A stretch of 13,165 nt of DNA from Candidatus Altarchaeota archaeon (lineage in GTDB: Archaea; Altiarchaeota; Altiarchaeia; IMC4; QMZM01): positions 1 through 13,165 of the forward strand of contig WALD01000101.1 of NCBI GenBank assembly GCA_015523055.1, in the 5' to 3' direction. Below are positions 6,838-13,165 of this stretch, in pieces. The position numbers and the translations under genes are program-made. Numbering within the stretch: the first letter of the stretch is position 1; each line of letters starts with the position of its first letter. Below the pieces are notes generated by a model, which was not told the DNA's origin, searched no databases, and saw nothing but the letters and a program-made list of their open reading frames with translations.

Positions 6838-7382
6838 ATTTCTGCCTCCGTTATGGCATTGTATAACATTGCTCTCCCTTTGTAATTCCAATAAACAATA
6901 TCCTCCATAATAAACATCCATTTTACTACTTTCAAAAGAATATCTACTTTTGCACCTGTTTGGAATGCTTTGTCTAAATCAGGATAATTTGCCAGTATCT
7001 TATCAACATCATTTTCTGAACAATTATAGAGGGTAGTGAGAGCGTCTAATAAATCATTAAATTCTTGTGGACTTTCCAGTTTCTTGTTTTGAAAGTCTAA
7101 TTTTATTTCGTTATGTGTTCCTCTCCCCAGTCTAAATTCCTCCAACACTTCTACTTTAAAATCAAAGTTCCATTTCCTTAAACCGGCTGGTCTGAAAATA
7201 AAAAGTCTCTTGCCAGTTGATAAATTCTTCACAGGATAACGAAATTTTACCCCGTGTCCTCTTTGGTGGCTTTCGGTAGCAATAAATATGTTTATAACTT
7301 TTTTCACAATCTCATCTCGTGCCGAAGAACCTTTAATTTCAATGGCTTCACACTCAATTGTAGTTGTTTCCTTCTTTTTCAT
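6834..7382 (-). CDS. Unrecognised 182-residue protein coupled to the DNA methyltransferase; possible restriction or recognition partner
   Basis: The ATG at 7382 is preceded by GGAG at a spacing of about 7 bases, which favours it over upstream TTG or ATG starts. The protein is soluble-looking and charged, beginning MKKKETTTIECEAIEIKG. Its most distinctive stretch is C-terminal, DIVYWNYKGRAMLYNAI (161-177). EIK occurs at 15-17 and 92-94, with D75 upstream of the second, which could be read as a degenerate PD-(D/E)xK nuclease site, but I cannot establish this. Its stop overlaps the methyltransferase start by four bases, so the two are translated together. By position it may be the cognate restriction endonuclease or a methylase accessory protein. 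Base use is AT-rich like the methyltransferase and unlike the flanking genes, which points to joint acquisition. Confidence 0.75.
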   Translation of the reverse strand: MKKKETTTIECEAIEIKGSSARDEIVKKVINIFIATESHQRGHGVKFRYPVKNLSTGKRLFIFRPAGLRKWNFDFKVEVLEEFRLGRGTHNEIKLDFQNKKLESPQEFNDLLDALTTLYNCSENDVDKILANYPDLDKAFQTGAKVDILLKVVKWMFIMEDIVYWNYKGRAMLYNAITEAEI

Positions 7383-7448
7383 TTTTCGTCTCCTATCCAT
7401 GCGACCAATTGCGGACAACTATGAGATATTGGTTTTATCCTAAAAAAG

Positions 7449-8552
7449 TTAAATCCCTTTATAGAGCCTTTCCATTTTTTCAACCACAACCTCAAGAGTG
7501 AATTTATCCTCTACTCTTTTTCTTGCTTTTTTACCAAGGTATCTGCAAAGCTCCCTGTCTGATAGCAGTCTCAGAATCGCCCCTCGAATATCTTTTGGTT
7601 GTTTTGGTTCTACCAGAATTCCTGTATCCCCAACAACGGATGGCATCCCCGAGATAGTTGTAGTTATGGTCGGCTTTCCAGAAGCCATTGCCTCAAGGAG
7701 TGCGATGCCGAATGCCTCCTGTCTCGTAATAGAGGGGAGGACAAATATATCACAGGATGAGTAGAGAGCCGGAATTTCATCATCATCAGGAACTATGAAT
7801 CGAACATTGGGAATTCCCCTGGCTCTCTTTATGAGCTTTTTCTTTAGAGGTCCTCTTCCTGCTATTACAAGCACAGGGTCGTTTTTTATGCCTCTGAATG
7901 CATCTATCAGATACTCCACCCCCTTGTAGGAGACAAGCCTGCCGAGGAAGAGGACTACATTCTCATTAGCCAGACCATATCTCTCCCTGACTCTGCTACT
8001 GTCTGTATCAGGACTAAATACTCTCTCATCGACGAAGTTTGGGATGATGACAACCTTGTCCCTGAACATCCTCAATGCCCTGGAGCCGTCGACATATGTT
8101 GGGGTTGTTACAATTATCTTTTTTGCATGAGAGAGAATTCTATTCTCAACCCAACCGAAAAGGTGTATGAAGGGCAGATGGTAGAATCTCTTCCCGACTA
8201 TATCTGAATGATAGGTTATAATAAGTGGTTTTCTTTTTATCCATGAGGCGAGCCATGCAAAGACCGAGTTGAAGGGGTCCGGGAAATGGACATGGATCAG
8301 GTCATAGTCGTTCCTCAACAGGCCGATAAATATTCCGGGGGATAGGGGAGCGTTGAAGATTGTGAAGAGATTCCTTGCCCTGAAGATTTTTATTCCATTG
8401 AATATTTCGTATCTTTTGCTTTTTGGTATGTTTGATGTAAAGACAAGGACATCGTTTCCCTTCTCGACAATACCTCTGGATATTCCAAGGATGTTGGATT
8501 CTATACCGCCGTGATGTGGATAGAAATATTTCGTGACTTGAGCGATTCTCAT
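7449..8552 (-). CDS. GT4-family glycosyltransferase
   Basis: The 367 residues form a GT-B enzyme. The N-terminal domain starts MRIAQVTKYFYPHHGGIE (acceptor-side glycine loop 15-16) and contains HVHFPDP (87-93) and ITYHSD. The C-terminal donor domain has LFLGRLVSYKGVEYLI (201-216), AGRGPL (231-236) and the retaining-enzyme signature EAFGIALLEAMASGKP (279-294, E279 and E287). It should transfer a sugar from a nucleotide donor, probably at the cytoplasmic face of the membrane during surface glycan assembly; donor and acceptor are unknown. The start at 8552 is set by similarity (MRIAxV...GGIE). A TTG 21 bp upstream would add MEACFAK and overlap the previous gene. There is one base between the upstream BofA-like stop and this ATG, so the pair is probably co-translated. 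Confidence 0.93.
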   Translation of the reverse strand: MRIAQVTKYFYPHHGGIESNILGISRGIVEKGNDVLVFTSNIPKSKRYEIFNGIKIFRARNLFTIFNAPLSPGIFIGLLRNDYDLIHVHFPDPFNSVFAWLASWIKRKPLIITYHSDIVGKRFYHLPFIHLFGWVENRILSHAKKIIVTTPTYVDGSRALRMFRDKVVIIPNFVDERVFSPDTDSSRVRERYGLANENVVLFLGRLVSYKGVEYLIDAFRGIKNDPVLVIAGRGPLKKKLIKRARGIPNVRFIVPDDDEIPALYSSCDIFVLPSITRQEAFGIALLEAMASGKPTITTTISGMPSVVGDTGILVEPKQPKDIRGAILRLLSDRELCRYLGKKARKRVEDKFTLEVVVEKMERLYKGI

Positions 8553-8553
8553 T

Positions 8554-8799
8554 TTAGCAAAGCATGCCTCCAAGATGCAGAAGAAGCAGTGTGCCTACTC
8601 CAGGAATTCCAAACAGTGCAGCCGCCAGAATCGTGAATATATTTATTGGAATATCAATTATGAAAACGTACTGCAGAACCAGCAACAATACAATACCCAC
8701 CAGCGAGTTAATCAGTAGTTTCTTTAGTCCCTTCCAGAATATATAGATCAAAACTGCAAGGATTATTCCGATGAATAGAAGGATTATAATATCGTCCAT
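8554..8799 (-). CDS. BofA-like small membrane protein (pro-sigmaK processing inhibitor family)
   Basis: The 81 residues are almost entirely hydrophobic: a first membrane helix at about 3-21, a short basic link FWKGLKKLL, a second helix at 30-48, and a third hydrophobic segment at 53-80 that contains FGIPGVG (63-69). The middle LINSLVGIVLLLVL and the late GIPGVG segment are the marks of the BofA family (PF07441). In Bacillus, BofA restrains the intramembrane protease SpoIVFB. Archaeal members have no assigned role known to me. The gene starts 43 bp from a divergent signal peptidase and precedes a GT4 gene. The start ATG has little or no leader after a TATA-like AAATATAT on the minus strand. 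Confidence 0.75.
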   Translation of the reverse strand: MDDIIILLFIGIILAVLIYIFWKGLKKLLINSLVGIVLLLVLQYVFIIDIPINIFTILAAALFGIPGVGTLLLLHLGGMLC

Positions 8800-8842
8800 C
8801 TTATGTATTTAATTGCTAATAGATATATTTCCCCGACTAAAA
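8800..8842. promoter_or_regulatory. Compact divergent promoter between the BofA-like gene and signal peptidase
   Basis: Forty-three AT-rich bases separate two divergent ATG codons. AGATATATTT (8821-8830) reads as a TATA box about 25 bases from the BofA-like ATG on the minus strand. TATTTAATT (8805-8813) sits about 30 bases before the signal peptidase ATG. At these distances both transcripts would be nearly leaderless, and neither ATG has a Shine-Dalgarno. The promoters overlap, so the two genes may compete for initiation. This is inferred from spacing alone. Confidence 0.5.
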
Positions 8843-9550
8843 ATGAATATCAAGAAGGAGATAAAGGGCCTAGTTAGAGATGTGGCGGAGGTCGCTGTTA
8901 CCCTTGCCATAATTCTAATAGTTTCCAAACTTATCTTTGGTGCCGGGATGCTCGTTCCGCTGGTTGCTGTAACATCCAACAGTATGTTGCACCTCAACAA
9001 TGGATGGGGGACATGGTTAAATGCAAGAGGAATTCCGGGGGAGCATATAAATTCTTTCCCACTACGTAGCGGATTCTCGCAGGGGGATATGATTCTTACG
9101 GTAACTCCGGACGGAAAGGGAACAATTCTGCCGATATTCTCTGATACCCATCTCGGCGACGTTGTTATCTATAACAGAGATTTGCTGCATCGGGGCAGTG
9201 AGCCGATAATTCATCGGGTGGTTGGGGTGGTAAATGTTACCGATTACAGAGTAAGCGGGGTTGAGGGAACTCTGGACTGCCTTACAGAGGAAGAATTCAA
9301 CCACAGGTATATAAAATTCATTCAGAGTTGTCAGCAGGGCGGTGACTGCCCATACAACAAATTCCCCAATACGGGGGATTTTAGATTCTATATAACGAAG
9401 GGCGATAATAACTATGGGACGGACCAGTGCGGCCCGGGCAATGGGATAGCTCTCCCTGTGCCGGATTCACAGCTGATCGCAAGAGGATGGCTCAGAATTC
9501 CCTACCTCGGGTGGCTGAAGCTGGGGCTGAATTCTATCCTGGGGCTTTAA
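8843..9550 (+). CDS. Signal peptidase I, archaeal S26B type
   Basis: The 235 residues cleave signal peptides at the outer face of the membrane. A membrane helix at about 15-40 is followed by the catalytic serine in VAVTSNSM (S47), then SEPIIHRVVG with H124-R125, and ITKGDNN with D188, the Ser-His-Asp set of the archaeal and eukaryotic type. The loop between is long, and contains four cysteines, C146, C163, C169 and C196. A hydrophobic stretch ends the protein (219-235). The ATG at 8843 is chosen because MNIKKEIKG gives a normal short cytoplasmic start; an in-frame TTG at 8813 would place the promoter inside the gene. The stop overlaps that of the convergent KaiC-like gene by 4 bp. It may be dedicated to the surface proteins encoded next to it; that is inference. 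Confidence 0.92.
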   Translation: MNIKKEIKGLVRDVAEVAVTLAIILIVSKLIFGAGMLVPLVAVTSNSMLHLNNGWGTWLNARGIPGEHINSFPLRSGFSQGDMILTVTPDGKGTILPIFSDTHLGDVVIYNRDLLHRGSEPIIHRVVGVVNVTDYRVSGVEGTLDCLTEEEFNHRYIKFIQSCQQGGDCPYNKFPNTGDFRFYITKGDNNYGTDQCGPGNGIALPVPDSQLIARGWLRIPYLGWLKLGLNSILGL

Positions 9551-10284
9551 GGGTTGTCCCATCGGGGTGTAATATGGATGCCGTCCCTTTGAATCCTGAA
9601 TGGATATATTCCCTGCCCATGGGCTGTCCTCCTCATCTTAAGGATACTGATTCTCCTATTGAAAAATTCCTTTTTATCGTCAAATATACCGGCTTTTTTC
9701 ACGCAGTCCAGGTATATTATCCCATCACATAGAAAGTCGTGTGTTTCGTATTCTATCTCAACATCTGGACCACCTTTATTTCTTTCATGTATGAAGAGTG
9801 TTGTGCACCCCAATTTTTTGTAGGTATCAATTAGCTTCTGGGCCCCTCTTCGTTCACCACCATAACCTGAACTGAATTGGAGTACAGGATTTAGGGCATC
9901 AATTACAATTCTTTTTGCATCAAACTCAACAATATTCTTTATGAATCCTCCATCAGTTATTTCTTTCAGGACATCGTCTCCCTCCTCTACATTTATATCC
10001 GGCTGTACCAGAGATATCTTACCATCATCCGCAAGCTTTTTTAGGTCATATCCGAATTCCATAAACTGTTCAATCAGGTCATCGATGTTCTCTTCAAGTG
10101 AGATGTAAACGCCCTTCTCATTATATTTCATGGCACCGTTCACAAGGAACTGCATGGTAAGTATGGTCTTGGCAGTGCCTGGAGTTCCTGTGACTACGAC
10201 TGCTGAGTTCTTTGGAATGCCGCCCATCAACAATTCATCCAATCCAGAGATACCTGTTAGGCATCTATCTACCTCAAATTTCAT
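9547..10284 (-). CDS. KaiC-like single-domain RecA-family ATPase
   Basis: The 245 residues begin with TGISGLDELLMGGIP (10-24), then Walker A GTPGTAKT (33-40), the catalytic glutamate pair in SLEEN (62-66), Walker B RIVIDAL (125-131), and RRISILKMRRT...GIYPFRI near the end. This is the single-domain KaiC/RadA-like group widespread in archaea, which includes the archaellum ATPase subunit FlaH as a relative. The signature of the basic C-terminal strand is closer to generic KaiC-like proteins than to FlaH, and no other archaellum gene is here. It is the last gene of an operon of secreted or membrane proteins, 15 bp after the previous stop. Its 3' end overlaps the convergent signal peptidase. A regulatory or assembly role is possible but undetermined. 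Confidence 0.9.
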   Translation of the reverse strand: MKFEVDRCLTGISGLDELLMGGIPKNSAVVVTGTPGTAKTILTMQFLVNGAMKYNEKGVYISLEENIDDLIEQFMEFGYDLKKLADDGKISLVQPDINVEEGDDVLKEITDGGFIKNIVEFDAKRIVIDALNPVLQFSSGYGGERRGAQKLIDTYKKLGCTTLFIHERNKGGPDVEIEYETHDFLCDGIIYLDCVKKAGIFDDKKEFFNRRISILKMRRTAHGQGIYPFRIQRDGIHITPRWDNP

Positions 10285-10299
10285 CCTCTTGACCAGAAC

Positions 10300-11121
10300 C
10301 TATTTTCTTTTTTCCCTTAAGAGTAGTATCGTTAATATTATAACCCCCATTGATGATGAAGCGAGTAGTATATGCTCTAGGTTATAGCCTTTCTTCCGTT
10401 TTTCAAGTCTGATTCTCTCCACCTTATGGTACCTCCCATCCAGCGTTACAATATTCAATTCTATTTCCTCTGGTTTCCAGATGCTTGGGACATAACCAAG
10501 ACTTATTGTCTTTTCTTCATTCTCCTTGATAGTATTTACCTGCCCCCCCTCGAATATCCAACCCAGGGGATATCTTTCGGGGACAATAATGATGCCGTTT
10601 ATATCCTCCTTGGCTTTGATTTTTATTTCTACATGGCTCTCCGTACTCTCAGCCCTTACATCAAAGGGTATGGTTTTGGACGTTAGCTGGCTTATATTCG
10701 TTGCATTTTTTATAATATTCTGAGGCATGGAAGCAGTAAAGGTCACGTTAGTAGCTTTCCATATCTCATTACATTGGTAAATAAAGATTTCAGCAGTAAA
10801 ATTCCCAGAATTTTTAGGATAGAAATATACCTCAAAATCCGAATGGTCTCCGGGTTCCAGCGGAACCTCTTTGCTCCACCCTGTGTAAACAAGAGACGTT
10901 CCGTTATAGAAATCAATTCTTACCCTTACTCTGCACGAAATAGAACCCTGGTTTTCCCAGTCTAACAGGAATTTCTGGGGTTTATCATTAATCTCCTCAG
11001 AGAAATTCAGGTATGCTATGTTCCCATTTATACTCTGGGGAATATTCACCTCAACAAGGATGTTAGCAAACGCTATGGGGGTGAGAAGCATGACCCATAG
11101 AATGATGACCTTCCTCATCAT
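10300..11121 (-). CDS. Secreted, C-terminally membrane-anchored protein with beta-sandwich-like domains
   Basis: Starting at the ATG at 11121, which overlaps the previous TAA (TAATG), the protein has 273 residues. A signal peptide ends at AFA (17-19). An extracellular part follows with the alternating hydrophobic pattern of Ig-like or CARDB-like domains, including FLLDWENQGSISCRVRVRIDF and VPLEPGDHSDFEVYFYP (87-103). A membrane helix (250-267) and the basic tail REKRK close it, so the bulk of the protein lies outside the cell. There are six N-glycosylation sequons (N39, N73, N107, N125, N139, N142). AGGTG just upstream serves as ribosome site; a second ATG at 11118 has better spacing. No named family is recognised. 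It is third in a four-gene operon. Confidence 0.85.
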   Translation of the reverse strand: MMRKVIILWVMLLTPIAFANILVEVNIPQSINGNIAYLNFSEEINDKPQKFLLDWENQGSISCRVRVRIDFYNGTSLVYTGWSKEVPLEPGDHSDFEVYFYPKNSGNFTAEIFIYQCNEIWKATNVTFTASMPQNIIKNATNISQLTSKTIPFDVRAESTESHVEIKIKAKEDINGIIIVPERYPLGWIFEGGQVNTIKENEEKTISLGYVPSIWKPEEIELNIVTLDGRYHKVERIRLEKRKKGYNLEHILLASSSMGVIILTILLLREKRK

Positions 11122-11660
11122 TAACACCTAACCAACGACATAAAGTACTTCAACAGAGGGTATTTGGGTTTCCTTACAGTTATATCTATCTCTCCGCTGT
11201 AAGTTCTAACCTCTGTAGAGTTAAATTTAATCTCTATCTCCCCCGTTTCATTGCTCTGAAGGATTAGATTGTCCTGACTTATATGTATAAAAGGACTTAC
11301 ATCCCCCCTCTTTAGAATACATATTCTAACTGGAATATCCTCATTATTCCTGAGATTTATAAATTTTCTCACCGTAATGTTCTGAGGTACATTTCCAAAA
11401 TTTAGTTCATATGTTTGTGCCGCTACCCCAACCGTAATGAGCCTATCAGAAAGATTCAGAGAGGTCACATTTACTTTTGTAGGATATCTTATTATGTCAT
11501 TCATAATGAAAAAACCTTCACTGTGTTCAAGAGACTCTTCCTCTACAAAATTCTCAGGAATTTGACATGTTTCCGTATAGACGCCCAGAAATATTGATAC
11601 CATCACCAGACCAAGCAATAAAATGATTCCTGCAGCGAATAATAAATTCTTTTTTTCCAT
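11121..11660 (-). CDS. N-terminally anchored extracellular protein with one beta-sandwich-like domain
   Basis: The protein has 179 residues: a short cytoplasmic MEKK, one membrane helix (6-28), a linker with C32, and a beta-rich domain from about 75 with ELNFGNVPQNITVRKFINLR (85-104). This reads like an Ig-like ASPM/HYDIN-type fold in which a strand is followed by a conserved turn. Five sequons (N64, N69, N94, N137, N147) support an extracellular position. Three bases separate it from the upstream stop. GGAGGT lies 11 bases before the ATG, within the upstream gene. It belongs to the same transcript as its neighbours, and its stop overlaps the next start. I recognise no specific family, and the fold call is inferred from pattern. 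Confidence 0.82.
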   Translation of the reverse strand: MEKKNLLFAAGIILLLGLVMVSIFLGVYTETCQIPENFVEEESLEHSEGFFIMNDIIRYPTKVNVTSLNLSDRLITVGVAAQTYELNFGNVPQNITVRKFINLRNNEDIPVRICILKRGDVSPFIHISQDNLILQSNETGEIEIKFNSTEVRTYSGEIDITVRKPKYPLLKYFMSLVRC

Positions 11661-11663
11661 CTT

Positions 11664-12626
11664 CTATATAAACCTCCAATAAAGCACCAATAGAATTATC
11701 ATAATTATTAGTATTATATTTAGCCAGGGGAATTCTCCAACATTCGTAACAACGCCAGGCTCTCTTTCTATCGTAATACTCGTGGGTATTGATACCTTTT
11801 CCTCAAATGTTGCATGGCCTGTCAGATAATTTACCCTGGCTTCAGCCCTGTAGTCTCCGGGTTTTACATCATTACCCGACCAGTATGCCTGTAGTGCAAC
11901 CACCTTGCCGGGTTTTACTTTCTGTCGACCTGATGTTAATGTGGCGGTTAGATTCCCAAACTTATCATATAACCTCAGGTAGTCTACCCATGCCTCCATG
12001 GTGCATGTCCCACTGTTTCTAAATAAAACATCTATTTTTGCCTTCTTACCTCCAACTCTGCTCCCAACCAGGGTCATTATCTCTCCTTTTCTTATGGCAT
12101 TGCCAACAACCCTGAAGACAAATATAAATCTTGTAATCCCGAAGGTGGCAACACCAGTTCCTCTTACAGCCTTGCTTGGTATCTGCGGGCCTAGATTTAT
12201 GGCACCTGCATGAAATCCTGGCTCTGCATCCTCAGGGACATGCAATATTATATTCGCTTCCCCATAGGCCTTTACTACCCCACCAGTTTCTAGGTTTACT
12301 ATCTTCACATTTGAAGGGGAAAGCAGTAGTGTGTTTTTTGGTATCTCAACCCAGGAGGATATCTCCTCCTGGGACGCCTCTGCCGGGAGGAAGGTATATC
12401 TCCCCGTATGATTCCTGTTGTATATATCCGAATGCACTCTTATATAGCCCAACGAAACCAACAAATCGCTCTTGGAGTTTGTCGTTAGATAAAAGCTAAA
12501 GGCATAATCTCTTCCGGGTTTGAGCTCTCCCAGATCATAAAGACCGGGTGCTGTTCCTACTGAAATAGCAGATGCTCCAGAGATAAGAAGGAGCATGCAG
12601 AAGGGCGCTATAAATTTGGGATACAT
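11664..12626 (-). CDS. Secreted surface protein with two beta-sandwich-like domains and C-terminal membrane helix
   Basis: The protein has 320 residues. A signal peptide ends at GASA (17-20). The first domain begins VGTAPGLYDLGELKPGRDYAFSF and runs to about 175, with a late segment VPEDAEPGFHAGAINL (130-145). A second domain spans about 180-285 and includes VLFRNSGTC and VKPGDYRAEARV (254-265). A membrane helix (302-318) ends the protein. The arrangement recalls the bacterial DUF916-type (WxL-protein-binding) or pilus-chaperone-like architecture: a PG-turn beta-sandwich, a second one, then one helix. This is resemblance only. Two sequons are present (N72, N225). It is first in a four-gene operon and its ATG faces the divergent secreted gene across a 228-bp spacer. 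No Shine-Dalgarno precedes it, which suggests a short leader. Confidence 0.85.
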   Translation of the reverse strand: MYPKFIAPFCMLLLISGASAISVGTAPGLYDLGELKPGRDYAFSFYLTTNSKSDLLVSLGYIRVHSDIYNRNHTGRYTFLPAEASQEEISSWVEIPKNTLLLSPSNVKIVNLETGGVVKAYGEANIILHVPEDAEPGFHAGAINLGPQIPSKAVRGTGVATFGITRFIFVFRVVGNAIRKGEIMTLVGSRVGGKKAKIDVLFRNSGTCTMEAWVDYLRLYDKFGNLTATLTSGRQKVKPGKVVALQAYWSGNDVKPGDYRAEARVNYLTGHATFEEKVSIPTSITIEREPGVVTNVGEFPWLNIILIIMIILLVLYWRFI

Positions 12627-12854
12627 CCTAATTCTATTTATTTTTCTATTAAAATATCAATAGGCTCACTTTGATAGATACATTACACTATAGAAAAGTA
12701 TTTATATAACTTTAGTAGATTAATATATTGCTATAGAGATATATTATTATAGAACTATAGTAAAACAGTGGCTTTATGGTGGGGGCATATACCCGGATAT
12801 CCCAATATCCCCCTATCTCTATAATGCTCCCGACACTAAAAACGGAGATAAAAA
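12627..12854. promoter_or_regulatory. Divergent promoter region with CTATAG boxes and a foldable 5' leader
   Basis: This AT-rich 228-bp spacer separates two divergent secreted-protein genes. For the rightward gene, TTTATATA (12701-12708), preceded by A-rich GAAAAGTA, is a good TATA/BRE candidate and would give a leader of roughly 120 nt. For the leftward gene, AT-rich sequence within 35 bases of its ATG could serve. CTATAG occurs at 12688-12693, 12731-12736 and 12755-12760, with TTATAG at 12747-12752. In the leader GGGGG(C)ATAT (12781-12790) pairs with ATATCCCCC (12805-12813), and GGATAT (12795-12800) can instead pair with ATATCC (12805-12810). A control role is inferred. Confidence 0.55.
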
Positions 12855-13165
12855 ATGAAAATGAAAAAAAAATTAATAGTTTTGTTTGGTATTTTATTTG
12901 TGGCCCTTATGAATGGCGTATCCGCCCAGTCGGGTATAAACGACACTGAGCAGGCAAACGTTACTGTTACTGTATCAGCAGTGACGATGATAGACATATC
13001 TCCCGCGACATTTACATATACTGCAGATCCGGGAGAGGCGTGCGGCAGGCATATTAGCGGAGGAACATGTAATGAAACCGGTGGCAATTATTATGCCCTT
13101 CAGATAGAGAACATCGGCTCATGGAACATAACCCACGCATGGTTTAATGTTTCACAGCCAACACA
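12855..13165 (+). CDS. Secreted, sequon-dense small surface protein (partial, runs off the window)
   Basis: The ATG at 12855 follows GGAG at 12844-12847 with good spacing. The first 103 codons are in the window and no stop is reached. A signal peptide with basic MKMKKK and a hydrophobic core ends at VSA (22-24). The mature part begins QSGINDTEQANVTVTVSAV and has the beta-strand plus PG-turn pattern of a surface beta-sandwich domain, with FTYTADPGE at 53-61 and YYALQIENIG at 79-88. Five sequons fall in the visible part (N29, N35, N73, N91, N98), and there are two cysteines, C63 and C72. It could be a pilin-like or fibre subunit or an S-layer-type protein. Family is not recognised. It diverges from the four-gene surface operon and probably belongs to the same system. 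Confidence 0.85.
   Translation, partial: MKMKKKLIVLFGILFVALMNGVSAQSGINDTEQANVTVTVSAVTMIDISPATFTYTADPGEACGRHISGGTCNETGGNYYALQIENIGSWNITHAWFNVSQPT

Noticed and set aside
6838..6921. An N-terminal extension of the DNA methyltransferase up to 6921
   Set aside because: It would overlap the upstream gene by about 88 bases, has no ribosome site, and adds residues that do not resemble the family. The ATGA overlap with GGAGG upstream at 6837 is a better start.
9547..10284. Assigning the KaiC-like ATPase as FlaH of an archaellum
   Set aside because: No archaellin, FlaI, FlaJ or prepilin peptidase gene is in the window, and the motifs fit generic KaiC-like proteins equally well.
1..13165. CRISPR arrays, rRNA or tRNA genes
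   Set aside because: No regularly spaced direct repeats, and no rRNA core or tRNA arm combinations were seen on either strand by eye.

Overview
The window is archaeal. It carries SRP54 with the archaeal N-G-M layout, a form III-type RuBisCO, an S26B-type signal peptidase, a KaiC-like single-domain ATPase, and short promoters made of AT-rich TATA-like boxes with little or no leader. Several secreted proteins have many N-glycosylation sequons. The lineage cannot be fixed from this sequence. Form III RuBisCO next to surface-protein genes would fit an uncultivated anaerobic euryarchaeal, Altiarchaeota-like or DPANN-like genome, but that is a guess.

Layout from left to right. Positions 34-1996 (+) hold a membrane-anchored coiled-coil protein with a thioredoxin-fold CxxC domain, followed 10 bp later by SRP54. 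Positions 2177-3707 (-) hold a two-gene glycan-type unit: a GT2 glycosyltransferase with two C-terminal membrane helices, overlapped by a class I methyltransferase. Positions 3734-3883 (-) hold a decayed fragment of an IS200/IS605-family TnpA transposase that no intact ORF reveals. Positions 3910-5807 (-) hold hisB followed by RuBisCO, separated by a 77-bp spacer that is almost entirely one long imperfect hairpin. Positions 5808-5967 are a structured non-coding spacer. Positions 5968-7382 (-) hold a visibly AT-richer two-gene unit: a beta-type DNA methyltransferase and an unrecognised 182-residue partner. It looks like a small acquired restriction-modification system. Positions 7449-8799 (-) hold a GT4 glycosyltransferase downstream of a BofA-like membrane protein.

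The right third (8843-13165) looks like a cell-surface protein locus. A signal peptidase I runs rightward from a very short divergent promoter. It converges, with overlapping stop codons, on a four-gene leftward operon: a signal-peptide protein with beta-sandwich-like domains and a C-terminal anchor, an N-terminally anchored beta-rich protein, a second signal-peptide and C-anchored protein, and a KaiC-like ATPase. Divergent from this operon, across a 228-bp AT-rich regulatory spacer with repeated CTATAG boxes and alternative hairpins, starts a small, sequon-dense secreted protein that runs off the end of the window.

Read together, the region combines secretion (SRP54, signal peptidase), possible glycosylation (GT2, methyltransferase, GT4), possible disulfide chemistry (thioredoxin-like protein) and a set of glycosylatable surface proteins. 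The least explained parts are the surface locus with its embedded KaiC-like ATPase, the BofA-like protein beside a signal peptidase, and the structured spacers around hisB and RuBisCO. Functional links among these are inference from proximity.
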